A stretch of DNA of 21,106 nucleotides from Desulfobacteraceae bacterium. Its GTDB lineage: Bacteria > Desulfobacterota > Desulfobacteria > Desulfobacterales > UBA5616. The notes under the pieces are model-generated. The model searched no databases and had not been told where the DNA came from. It saw only the letters and a program-made list of their open reading frames with translations. The translations under genes were made by a program, and so were the position numbers. The DNA lies in contig JAUXEW010000018.1 in assembly GCA_030620375.1 (NCBI GenBank), positions 1 through 21,106 of the forward strand. Reading direction: 5' to 3'. Below, in pieces: positions 6,944 through 14,358 of the stretch; position 1 is the stretch's first letter, and every line of letters starts with the position of its first letter.

Positions 6944-8029
6944 ATGCTTGAAAAATTAAATGGGATTGAAGTCAGATTTATTGAGCTTGAAAGAAAGCTG
7001 TGCGATCCGGAGATCGTAAATGACCTCGAAAAGTATCAGACCTGCACCCGTGAACATGCCGGCCTGGGGAAACTGGTAGCGGCATTTCGATCTTATAAGG
7101 AGACTCTTGAAAGCCTGGGCGAAAGTATGGAACTCCTAAACGACAGTGATCCCGAGATAAAAAACCTGGCAAAAGATGAGATTGCCGTCCTCACCGGTAA
7201 AAAAGCGGACTTGGAAGAGCAGTTAAAAGAGCTGCTTATGCCAAAAGACCCGAATGATGAAAAAAACGTTATTGTGGAGATTCGCGCGGGAACCGGCGGC
7301 GAGGAGGCCGCTCTGTTTGCCGGGGATTTATTCAGAATGTATTGTCGGTATACGGAAAGCAAGAATTGGCGTGTGGAAGTTATTTCCCAACACCCTACGG
7401 GTGCCGGCGGCTTTAAGGAAATTATCGTAATGATTCATGGAAAAGGGGCATACAGCTCTTTTAAATATGAAAGCGGTACCCACCGGGTTCAGCGGGTTCC
7501 GACAACCGAGACACAAGGCCGGATACATACTTCAGCCGTAACGGTTGCGGTTCTACCCGAAGCAGAAGACGTAGAAGTCAGTGTTGAGCCGAGTGACTTG
7601 AAAATTGATGTGTATCGATCCACCGGTCCCGGTGGCCAAAGTGTCAATACAACCGACTCGGCCGTGAGAATTACTCATTTGCCCACCGGTTTGGTGGTTA
7701 CCTGCCAGGACGAAAAATCACAATTAAAAAATAAAAATAAGGCCATGAAGGTTCTAAAGGCTCGTTTGCTTGACAGCATGATAAAAGAGCAGAATGATAA
7801 ACGGTCCGAGGAAAGAAGGAGTCAGGTGGGCAGCGGAGATCGAAGCGAAAGAATCAGAACCTATAACTTTCCCCAGGGGAGGGTTTCAGATCATCGTATC
7901 GGGCTGACCCTTTACAAGCTTGAAGATGTCATGCAGGGAGACTTAGAGGAGATTATTGTAGCGCTCACAACTTTTTATCAGGCGCAGGCGATAAAGAATG
8001 CAGAGTCAGATTCAACCACCAAATCATAA
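6944..8029 (+). CDS. prfA: Peptide chain release factor 1
   Basis: RF1 reads UAA and UAG stop codons and triggers peptide release. The 361 residues match the usual length. The codon-reading loop is HRVQRVPTTETQGR with PTT at 186-188, where E. coli has PAT; RF2 would have SPF, so this is RF1. The catalytic GGQ is at 230-232 in TGPGGQSVNT. The C-terminal part of the GGQ domain is RSERIRTYNFPQGRVSDHR. The ATG at 6944 begins the conserved N-terminus; a weak GGCAGG lies about 13 bases upstream. It overlaps prmC, whose product methylates the GGQ glutamine of RF1, by 32 bases. Confidence 0.97.
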   Translation: MLEKLNGIEVRFIELERKLCDPEIVNDLEKYQTCTREHAGLGKLVAAFRSYKETLESLGESMELLNDSDPEIKNLAKDEIAVLTGKKADLEEQLKELLMPKDPNDEKNVIVEIRAGTGGEEAALFAGDLFRMYCRYTESKNWRVEVISQHPTGAGGFKEIIVMIHGKGAYSSFKYESGTHRVQRVPTTETQGRIHTSAVTVAVLPEAEDVEVSVEPSDLKIDVYRSTGPGGQSVNTTDSAVRITHLPTGLVVTCQDEKSQLKNKNKAMKVLKARLLDSMIKEQNDKRSEERRSQVGSGDRSERIRTYNFPQGRVSDHRIGLTLYKLEDVMQGDLEEIIVALTTFYQAQAIKNAESDSTTKS

Positions 8030-8903
8030 GTGGACCATATTGGATATCATCAATTGGACCACAACGTATTTTACATCCCACAATATAGACAGCCCGAGAG
8101 CTTCAGCGGAAATACTCCTCGCACATGTTTTAAATTTGCAACGGATCGACCTGTACTTGCGTTACGACCAGCCGCTGATACAGCAGGAGTTGGTTGATTT
8201 CAAATCCCTCATTAAACGGAGAATAAAACGAGAACCGGTGGCTTACATCATCGGTAAACGGGATTTCTGGTCATTGGATCTTTTGGTTTCAGAGCAAACC
8301 TTGATTCCACGACCGGAAACCGAATGTCTGGTTGAAGTAGCGCTTTCTTTCCTGCCGAAATTGATATCTTCTGAACTAGAATCTTCTTCTCTGCGGATCT
8401 TAGAAATGGGAACCGGTTCAGGGGCTATTATACTCGCCATTGCCAGTGACAGACCGAACCATCGATTTTTTGCATCAGATCGGTTGCCCAAAGCGGTTGC
8501 ACTGGCCAGACAAAATGCTGAAAATCATCAACTTGAAAATAAGATCCGCTTTTTTGTCGGTGAGTGGATGTCAGCCTTGAAGGTGCCGCCGTATTTTGAC
8601 ATCATCCTTTCAAATCCGCCCTACATTCCGTCTAATATAATTCCATCGCTCCAGCCGGAAATTTACCGGTACGAACCTCTCATAGCATTGGATGGCGGCG
8701 AGGATGGTCTTGACTGTTTGAGAACCATAATCAATGCTGCGCACCATCAAATGAACAGCAAAGGCGTTTTAATTCTGGAGATCGGTTATGATCAAAAAGA
8801 AGCGGTAAAAAGAATGATTGAAGATCGCGATCAATATGAAGATATTATTTTCTCTAAGGATTACAGTGGGCACGATCGTGTGGTGAGCATGAGAAAAAAA
8901 TAG
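7998..8903 (+). CDS. prmC: Release factor glutamine N5-methyltransferase (PrmC)
   Basis: PrmC uses S-adenosylmethionine to methylate the glutamine of the GGQ motif in release factors. The 301 residues include an N-terminal helical domain, the segment REPVAYIIGKRDFW, TLIPRPETE, and the SAM-binding EMGTGSGAIILAIA. The substrate-glutamine motif NPPY is present in LSNPPYIPS. The gene starts inside the end of prfA (32-base overlap), which implies translational coupling with its substrate. The ATG at 7998 is the first in frame and gives the normal family length. A 470-bp spacer follows. Confidence 0.96.
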   Translation: MQSQIQPPNHKWTILDIINWTTTYFTSHNIDSPRASAEILLAHVLNLQRIDLYLRYDQPLIQQELVDFKSLIKRRIKREPVAYIIGKRDFWSLDLLVSEQTLIPRPETECLVEVALSFLPKLISSELESSSLRILEMGTGSGAIILAIASDRPNHRFFASDRLPKAVALARQNAENHQLENKIRFFVGEWMSALKVPPYFDIILSNPPYIPSNIIPSLQPEIYRYEPLIALDGGEDGLDCLRTIINAAHHQMNSKGVLILEIGYDQKEAVKRMIEDRDQYEDIIFSKDYSGHDRVVSMRKK

Positions 8904-9373
8904 GTAAATTTTTTTAATGGCCCCCGTTTTTGAAATGAGGCTCCCATCCGCAAGCGGGCGGGGTATTAAATATGGTAAAGCATCCTGGCCCAGTGGACCA
9001 TGTTTTTTATGTTTAAATAAATATTGCGGGCCGGGAGAAAATTTGTTACAAATATTCGATTTACTAAATTCACATGTCTAAAGACCTGTTTCCCGGTGCT
9101 TTCTTTAAGCCTTTTAAATGAGGACCGATTGAGTCGAGGCCAATAAAAGGGTAACAAAGTCGGAAGCGGGGTAGAATTGGGCAGCGGACAAACCAACTCA
9201 AGGCGATTTTGTAAACGGTTTCAAATTGAAGGCTTGCGAATTTTGTGTCATGAGGGGTGCTTAGGGTATGCCGCGAAGACAACGAAATAAAGCGCAGCGC
9301 AGGCACTTTAGTGACGCTTTTCAGCGCCGATTGAACTTTTCATGAAATCGTCGATTAAGAAAGGGAAAAGATT
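8904..9373. other. 470-bp spacer between prmC and rpsB
   Basis: No gene is supported. The left part has a GC-rich imperfect stem near 8946-8965 with no T run, so it is not a convincing terminator. A weak pair (CCTGGCCC near 8982, GGGCCGGG near 9028) could form a stem. The right third (9202-9352) is a diverged inverted-repeat element. No strong promoter for rpsB was found by eye, although this is the obvious place for one. Confidence 0.6.
9202..9352. repeat. MITE-like element C (diverged) upstream of rpsB
   Basis: The 151 bp align along their length with element B at 14154-14310 in the same orientation. Shared blocks include AGCGC near the left end, CACTTTAGTGA versus CATTAAAGTGC type segments, CTCATGA/TCATGAG, and the ends TTGTAAAC..TTTCAAATT and TTGAACTTTTCATGAAATCG. 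The terminal repeats are more decayed than in A and B. Its right end is 21 bp before the rpsB ATG. Confidence 0.55.
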
Positions 9374-10324
9374 ATGGCTTACATTACCATGAAGGAACTC
9401 CTGGAGGCTGGCGTTCATTTCGGTCACCAGACCAAGCGTTGGAATCCAAAGATGAAACCCTATATTTTCGGGGCGAGGAACGGCATCTATATTATTGATC
9501 TTCAAAAAACCGTTCGGATGTTCAAGACAGCGTACGATTTTATTATCGATGTTGTGGCAAATGGGAAACCGATCCTTTTTGTCGGGACCAAGAAGCAAGC
9601 TCGGGAATCGATTTACGAAGAGGCCAATCGATGCGAGATGTTTTATATTCATAATCGATGGTTGGGTGGCATGCTGACAAACTTCCAAACCATAAAAAAA
9701 AGTATCGATCGGCTGAATTATCTGAACAACATCGAAAATGACGGAACTATCGACCTGTTTCCCAAGAAAGAAAGACTCAAGCTTGCTAAAGCGCGTGTGA
9801 AGCTTGACAATAACCTCGGTGGTATCCGGTTGATGAACGGCCTTCCGGGGGCAATTTTCGTAGTGGATCCAAAACATGAATCGATCGCGGTTCAAGAAGG
9901 CAAACGGCTTCAAATTCCAATTGTTGCAATCGTTGATACAAATTGTAATCCGGATGAGATTGATTATATCATACCGGGCAATGATGATGCCATAAGAGCG
10001 ATTCGATTGATTGCATCCAGAGTGGCCGATGCCTGTGTCGAAGGCAAACAGCAGTATGAGGAAAAACTGCAGGCCGAGAAGGACAAGCTGGTTGAAGATG
10101 AAGAAGAACCTGCCGGGACTGATGAAATCGCCGATTTAAAACCGGGAGAGCGAAAGGTTATTTCAGACGGTTCAGATGGTCCGGTTGTTGAAATTATCAA
10201 ACGGACAAGAGCCGAGGGCGGTGAAGGATCGGAAACCGATACAGGCATGGGCACGGAAACCGATACAGGCATGGGCACGGAAACCGAGATAGCTGATACC
10301 GAATCAGAAACACAGGAGAATTAA
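9374..10324 (+). CDS. rpsB: 30S ribosomal protein S2 with acidic C-terminal extension
   Basis: uS2 binds the 30S head-body junction and is needed for S1 association in bacteria with S1. The conserved body is clear: ITMKELLEAGVHFGHQTKRW, WNPKMKPYIFGARNGI, FVGTKKQARE, RWLGGMLTNFQT, LPGAIFVVDP and IVDTNCNPDEIDYIIPGNDD. The protein has 316 residues against about 240-260 in most bacteria. The extra part (about 235 to the end) is very acidic and includes two perfect 8-residue repeats rich in Glu, Thr, Gly and Met. AAAGGGA about 8 bases before the ATG supports the start. tsf begins one base after its stop. Confidence 0.97.
   Translation: MAYITMKELLEAGVHFGHQTKRWNPKMKPYIFGARNGIYIIDLQKTVRMFKTAYDFIIDVVANGKPILFVGTKKQARESIYEEANRCEMFYIHNRWLGGMLTNFQTIKKSIDRLNYLNNIENDGTIDLFPKKERLKLAKARVKLDNNLGGIRLMNGLPGAIFVVDPKHESIAVQEGKRLQIPIVAIVDTNCNPDEIDYIIPGNDDAIRAIRLIASRVADACVEGKQQYEEKLQAEKDKLVEDEEEPAGTDEIADLKPGERKVISDGSDGPVVEIIKRTRAEGGEGSETDTGMGTETDTGMGTETEIADTESETQEN
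10231..10287 (+). repeat. 24-bp tandem repeat in the rpsB tail
   Basis: Units at 10231-10254 and 10255-10278 are identical, and a third partial unit (9 bases, GGAAACCGA) follows. The unit length is a multiple of three, so each encodes ETDTGMGT in frame. This fits slippage-type expansion of the acidic tail. Confidence 0.9.
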
Positions 10325-10325
10325 T

Positions 10326-10922
10326 ATGGCGCAAATAAGTGCGGCAATTGTAAAACAGCTCCGGGACAAAACCGGAGCCGGAATGATGGACTGTAAAGAG
10401 GCGCTTATCGAATGTAGTGGGGATATTGCCCAGGCCGTTGATTATTTGAGGAAAAAGGGGTTGGCAACGGCTGCCAAACGAGCGGGACGCTCCATGACCG
10501 AAGGACAGGTTCAAGCGTATATTCATACAGGAGGTAAGATCGGTGTTTTGCTTGAAGTCAACTGTGAGACCGATTTTGTTGCCAGAAATGATGATTTTAA
10601 GGAATTTATCAAGAATGTTTCCATGCATATTGCGGCGAGCACCCCGATAGGGATTAGCCCTGAAGATGTTCCCGAAGCGGTCATCAATAAAGAGAAGGAA
10701 ATTTATCGTTCCCAGGCTCTGGAAATGGGGAAATCCGGGAAGATGGTTGATAAAATTGCTGAAGGAAAGTTGAAAAAATTTTTCAAGGAAAGTTGCTTGA
10801 TGAACCAGCAATATGTCCGGGACCCCGATATGACCGTTCAGGATCTGCTGAACGGGCTTATTGCAAAAATCGGAGAAAACATCACGATTAGACGTTTTGT
10901 AAGATATCAGGTTGGAGAATAA
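10326..10922 (+). CDS. tsf: Elongation factor Ts (short form)
   Basis: EF-Ts recycles EF-Tu from GDP to GTP. The N-terminal UBA-like segment VKQLRDKTGAGMMDCKEAL is followed by the core with CETDFVARND; TDFV at 82-85 contacts the EF-Tu nucleotide site. The protein has 198 residues against about 280 in E. coli, the compact form found in several bacterial groups. Its C-terminal segment with NITIRRFVRYQ is intact, so it is not truncated by mutation. It starts one base after rpsB and its end contains the ribosome site for pyrH, which indicates a tight operon. Confidence 0.97.
   Translation: MAQISAAIVKQLRDKTGAGMMDCKEALIECSGDIAQAVDYLRKKGLATAAKRAGRSMTEGQVQAYIHTGGKIGVLLEVNCETDFVARNDDFKEFIKNVSMHIAASTPIGISPEDVPEAVINKEKEIYRSQALEMGKSGKMVDKIAEGKLKKFFKESCLMNQQYVRDPDMTVQDLLNGLIAKIGENITIRRFVRYQVGE
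10914..10917 (+). promoter_or_regulatory. Ribosome binding site deciding a TTG start for pyrH
   Basis: GGAG at 10914-10917 lies inside the last codons of tsf, nine bases before the TTG at 10927. An in-frame TTG at 10912 has no such site before it. This supports 10927 as the pyrH start and coupling to tsf translation. Confidence 0.6.
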
Positions 10923-10926
10923 TAAC

Positions 10927-11640
10927 TTGGCACTGCCTCGGTTTAAAAGAATTGTTTTAAAATTAAGCGGCGAAGCGTTAATGGGTGATCAGGGTTTTGG
11001 TATCAGTCCGGAAATGTTAAAATATGTGACCGAAGAGGTTAGATCCATATTTGACCTCGGGATACAGGTAGCTATTGTGGTTGGCGGTGGCAATATATTC
11101 AGGGGAATTGCCGCCGGATCATATGATATGGATCGGGCTTCCGCTGATCACATGGGCATGCTTGCCACACTGATAAACAGCCTCGCCCTGCAGAATTCTC
11201 TGGAGAAAAATGGAATGCCCACTCGCGTCCAGTCTGCAATTGCCATGCATCAACTGGCGGAACCCTATATCCGTCGCAGAGCCATTCGTCATCTCGAAAA
11301 AGGGCGTGTTGTAATATTTGCGGCAGGAACGGGAAACCCGTATTTTACTACGGATACGGCGGCTGTTTTAAGGGCGCAGGAGATTCATGCCGAAGTTCTA
11401 TTAAAGGCAACCAAGGTTGATGGTCTATATGATTCGGATCCTTTTAAAAATAAGGACGCGAAGCTAATCGTGAAAACAACCTATATGGAGGTCCTTTCAA
11501 AGCAGCTTAACGTAATGGATATGACTGCGATTTCACTGGCTATGGATAGCCATCTCCCGTTGGTAATTTTTAATCTGAAAACCAAGGGGAATATCAGAAA
11601 CGTCGTGTGCGATGAAGACATCGGCACTCGAATAAATTAA
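10927..11640 (+). CDS. pyrH: UMP kinase
   Basis: Bacterial UMP kinase, an amino-acid-kinase-fold hexamer, phosphorylates UMP to UDP with ATP. The 237 residues show the N-terminal RIVLKLSGEALMG, VVGGGNIFRG, DHMGMLATLINSLAL, the loop AAGTGNPYFTTDTAA and the C-terminal KATKVDGLYDSDP. The N-terminal frame extends to a TTG at 10912, but the TTG at 10927 has the Shine-Dalgarno and gives the usual MALPRFKRI-type start. No ATG is available, so a TTG start is very likely. It begins four bases after the tsf stop. Confidence 0.96.
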   Translation: MALPRFKRIVLKLSGEALMGDQGFGISPEMLKYVTEEVRSIFDLGIQVAIVVGGGNIFRGIAAGSYDMDRASADHMGMLATLINSLALQNSLEKNGMPTRVQSAIAMHQLAEPYIRRRAIRHLEKGRVVIFAAGTGNPYFTTDTAAVLRAQEIHAEVLLKATKVDGLYDSDPFKNKDAKLIVKTTYMEVLSKQLNVMDMTAISLAMDSHLPLVIFNLKTKGNIRNVVCDEDIGTRIN

Positions 11641-11823
11641 TACCGGAAATCGAAAGCCAGGGGTTGAGGATCAGTGTGAGAAAGATACCGCTGAACGCCT
11701 GTAAAAAAAATAAAAATATTTTCTCTGAATACTTTGGATCCGGTGTGAGAGAACAAAAAAACCAGTCAAAGATATTTGAACCACAATAGCGAGCGTTTTG
11801 CAAAGCTTTCAAGGTGGAGTGAC

Positions 11824-12381
11824 ATGATAACATCGATTTATGAAGAAACCAAAGAGCGTATGGGTAAAACGGTTACCGCCTGCAAAAATGAATTAAATAA
11901 AATTCGGACGGGACGGGCTTCTTTAAACCTGTTGGACGGTATTCGGGTTGACTATTATGGTACCATGACACCGCTGAATCAGGTTGCTTCCCTGGCTGTG
12001 CCGGAGAGTCGGCTGATAACTGTCAAACCCTGGGATGCTTCAATACTAAAAGACATTGAAAAGGAAATATTGAAATCCGATTTGGGGCTGACACCATCAA
12101 GTGATGGAAAACTGTTAAGGATTTCCATTCCGGCGCTCACTGAAGAACGAAGGAAAGATCTGGTCAAGGTTATCAGTAAGATTTGCGAAGATTATAAGGT
12201 CGGAATCCGTAATATTCGACGGGACTCAAATGATCTGTTGAAAGGATTAAAAAAAGAGGGTGACGTCACGGAAGATGAGGCGTTCAAATCCCAGGACGAG
12301 GTTCAACAGATAACCAACGAGTATATTGAGCTTGTCGATGGTATCTACAAAGAGAAAGAGAAAGAAATTCTTGAATTCTAA
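11824..12381 (+). CDS. frr: Ribosome recycling factor
   Basis: RRF splits the post-termination ribosome together with EF-G. The 185 residues match the family length exactly. They show KNELNKIRTGRAS, YYGTMTPLNQVASL, VPESRLITVKPWD, and the C-terminal helix EERRKDLVKVISKICEDYKVGIRNIRR (split here by the family's hinge). The open frame reaches back to a TTG at 11776, adding 16 non-conserved residues. The ATG at 11824 has AGGTGGAG five bases upstream and is clearly right. A 183-bp spacer separates it from pyrH. Its 3' end overlaps uppS. Confidence 0.97.
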   Translation: MITSIYEETKERMGKTVTACKNELNKIRTGRASLNLLDGIRVDYYGTMTPLNQVASLAVPESRLITVKPWDASILKDIEKEILKSDLGLTPSSDGKLLRISIPALTEERRKDLVKVISKICEDYKVGIRNIRRDSNDLLKGLKKEGDVTEDEAFKSQDEVQQITNEYIELVDGIYKEKEKEILEF

Positions 12382-13123
12382 CACCCCATCCGAAGCTTAT
12401 AACGTTTTGGATTGTAACAAGCTCCCTTCCCACGTGGCCATTATCATGGATGGTAACGGGCGGTGGGCAAAGCAGCGAAAGCTAAGCCGGATCGAAGGGC
12501 ATCATAAAGGGGCGGAGGCCGTTCGAACGGTTGTGAGAACCAGCCGTGAAATAGGGATTCCCTTCCTGACGCTTTATGCGTTTTCTACTGAAAATTGGGA
12601 GCGGCCGGAAAAAGAGGTCACCGCCCTTATGGTACTTCTAAAACATTTTTTAAGGTCAGAGCAAAAGGAAATGGTGGACAACAATATCCGTTTAGATGCC
12701 ATCGGGCAAATTGACCGTTTACCAGAAGATGCCAGGGAGGAGCTGCATCATACCATGATGCTGACCCAAAAAAACACCGGCATGGTTCTAAGTTTAGCAT
12801 TAAGTTACGGCGGACGGGCGGAAATAACAAAAGCGGTAAGGGAAATTGTAGATGATGTGATCAATCAAAAAATAGACGCTGATACCATTTCCCCTGAATT
12901 GATATCCGGGTATCTTTATACCCAAAAAATGCCGGACCCGGATCTGGTCATTAGAACCAGCGGTGAAATGCGCATCAGCAATTTTTTATTGTGGCAGATC
13001 GCATATTCTGAAATCTATATTACCGATACGCTGTGGCCTGATTTTAGTAAAGATGAGTTTGTAGACATTTTAAAAAATTATCAGCTCCGCGAACGCAGGT
13101 TCGGGAGAGTCTTTTTCCAGTGA
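12371..13123 (+). CDS. uppS: Isoprenyl (undecaprenyl) diphosphate synthase
   Basis: This cis-prenyltransferase condenses isopentenyl diphosphates onto farnesyl diphosphate to make the C55 lipid carrier for peptidoglycan and O-antigen. It shows HVAIIMDGNGRWAKQR with the catalytic Asp at about 27, GHHKGAEAVR, TLYAFSTENWERP, and the substrate-binding RTSGEMRISNFLLWQIAYSE. RERRFGRV is near the end. The length is 250 residues from a TTG at 12371, which overlaps frr by 11 bases. The frame extends back through an ATG at 12338 to a TTG at 12326. The ATG has no ribosome site and would overlap frr by 44 bases, so TTG is preferred with moderate confidence. Confidence 0.93.
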   Translation: MNSNTPSEAYNVLDCNKLPSHVAIIMDGNGRWAKQRKLSRIEGHHKGAEAVRTVVRTSREIGIPFLTLYAFSTENWERPEKEVTALMVLLKHFLRSEQKEMVDNNIRLDAIGQIDRLPEDAREELHHTMMLTQKNTGMVLSLALSYGGRAEITKAVREIVDDVINQKIDADTISPELISGYLYTQKMPDPDLVIRTSGEMRISNFLLWQIAYSEIYITDTLWPDFSKDEFVDILKNYQLRERRFGRVFFQ

Positions 13124-13182
13124 ACCCTATGCACGGCCATGTTTGTCTCATGAATCCTTGACTCCTGGAATCCTTGGACCCT

Positions 13183-13205
13183 CTTCTCCAACTAATTTGG
13201 AGAAG
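13183..13205. other. Perfect hairpin in the uppS-cdsA spacer
   Basis: CTTCTCCAA and TTGGAGAAG form a perfect 9-bp stem around the loop CTAAT. It is not followed by a T run on either strand, so it is not a canonical terminator; it may be an RNA-stabilising or processing hairpin. Confidence 0.5.
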
Positions 13206-13228
13206 AACCAAATTTAAAAAATGATGGC

Positions 13229-13270
13229 TTCATTCCTCAGGATTTGCACGCCGTGAAAATGAAGCTTTTT
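13229..13270 (+). repeat. Possible fragment of the MITE-like family (E) upstream of cdsA
   Basis: The stretch contains TTGCACGCCGTGAAAATGAA, comparable to the ACACGCCTTGAATTTGAAC segment at the right of element B, followed by a T-rich run. No terminal inverted repeat remains. It lies about 33 bp before the cdsA ATG. The relation is by eye and weak. Confidence 0.35.
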
Positions 13271-13303
13271 CTTTTGCCATCAGGTTGTGACAGAGGAAAA
13301 TTT

Positions 13304-14128
13304 ATGCATTTAAAACGTTGGCTGACGAGTATCACCGTGCTTCCCCTTGTTATCTACTTGATATTCAAGGGAGGGTTATCGTTCTTTCTGTTGATCGGTG
13401 CGGTGTATGTCATTTCGTTTTGGGAATATTTTGATGTTGTTTTTCACAACAAAATTAAGAATCAATTCATCACTTCGGCGGGATTGATCCTCGGCTTTTT
13501 TATGGTTTGGGCTGCAAATGAAACGGCATGTGATATTATGGTAGGGCTTTTGGCGCTTAATCTTATCTGCTGCGCGGTAATTTCACTCATAATGTCCAAA
13601 CCGGATTCACCGTTGCTTGAAACGGTTGCTATGCAGGTTCAGGGAATGATTTATATCCCGCTGTTTTTAACGTTTTTGATATTGATTCGAAACGGAACAG
13701 ACGGCATGGTTTGGATTTTTTATTTGCTCTGTATTATATTTTCCGGTGATATCGGAGCTTATTATGTCGGCACCTATTTTGGAAGGCATAAGCTTATACC
13801 TAGCGTGAGTCCCGGTAAAACCATCGAAGGTTCAATAGGGGGCTTGACGGCAAATATCGGAATCGGCGCGTTGATCAATTATTACCTTCCCCATTTGCCT
13901 TGGGGATTAGATATGCCGAGATTGCCGTGGGGGTGGGGTATTTTATTTTTTCTGATTGTCGGGATGGCGGGGCAGATCGGAGATCTGTTTGAATCTCAAT
14001 TAAAACGGGCAGCGAAAATAAAGGATTCCGGTAAGATATTACCAGGCCACGGAGGGTTATTAGATCGCATTGACGCCCTGTTGTTTGCCGCACCAACTGC
14101 CTACTTTTTTAAGCTGTATTTGCTTTGA
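13304..14128 (+). CDS. cdsA: Phosphatidate cytidylyltransferase (CdsA)
   Basis: CdsA is a polytopic inner-membrane enzyme that makes CDP-diacylglycerol from phosphatidate and CTP, the branch point of phospholipid synthesis. The 274 residues contain several hydrophobic segments (for example about 8-25, 45-65, 70-95 and 115-145). SPGKTIEGSIGG lies before the end. The family signature SQLKRAAKIKD then LPGHGGLLDRID is complete. The frame is open to a TTG at 13244, but the 20 extra residues come from spacer and repeat. The ATG at 13304 has AGAGGAAAA just upstream and starts the usual KRWLTS segment. Confidence 0.96.
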   Translation: MHLKRWLTSITVLPLVIYLIFKGGLSFFLLIGAVYVISFWEYFDVVFHNKIKNQFITSAGLILGFFMVWAANETACDIMVGLLALNLICCAVISLIMSKPDSPLLETVAMQVQGMIYIPLFLTFLILIRNGTDGMVWIFYLLCIIFSGDIGAYYVGTYFGRHKLIPSVSPGKTIEGSIGGLTANIGIGALINYYLPHLPWGLDMPRLPWGWGILFFLIVGMAGQIGDLFESQLKRAAKIKDSGKILPGHGGLLDRIDALLFAAPTAYFFKLYLL

Positions 14129-14153
14129 TGGCTTCGTGTTGAAAATTATTTCT

Positions 14154-14310
14154 GACGGTCTCGTAAAAAGTCCGACTAGCGCTGAAAAGCTTCATTAAAG
14201 TGCCTGCGTTGTGCTGCATTTCGCAATCATTCAACGTACGACAAGTACGCCTCATGATTATCCCGCTTTAGCGGGACACGCCTTGAATTTGAACTTTTTA
14301 CGAAACCGTC
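14154..14310. repeat. MITE-like element B between cdsA and dxr
   Basis: This 157-bp element has terminal inverted repeats: GACGGTCTCGTAAAAAGT at the left and ACTTTTTACGAAACCGTC at the right, with one mismatch. It includes a small perfect hairpin (TCCCGCTTTAGCGGGA) and a palindromic GTACGACAAGTAC segment. A degenerate second right end (TTTTTTACGAG, about 14317-14339) and a left-like GATGGCTTCGT at about 14128 suggest an older copy around it. No gene is inside. The right end is 48 bp before the dxr ATG. Confidence 0.8.
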
Positions 14311-14358
14311 TAAATCGGAATTTTTTACGAGTTCATCATTACTGCAAGGAATTTAAAA

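Noticed and set aside
8944..8970. Terminator after prmC
   Set aside because: The GC-rich stem has a mismatch and no T run follows it.
9308..9913. 201-residue minus-strand frame opposite rpsB
   Set aside because: It is a shadow of the strongly conserved rpsB reading frame.
11641..11788. Open frame of about 49 codons between pyrH and frr
   Set aside because: It has no ATG, no clear ribosome site and no recognised family. It overlaps nothing conserved and is Lys/Asn-rich as expected by chance.
13244..13303. N-terminal extension of CdsA from TTG
   Set aside because: It covers a repeat fragment and spacer; AGAGGAAAA before the ATG at 13304 marks the real start.
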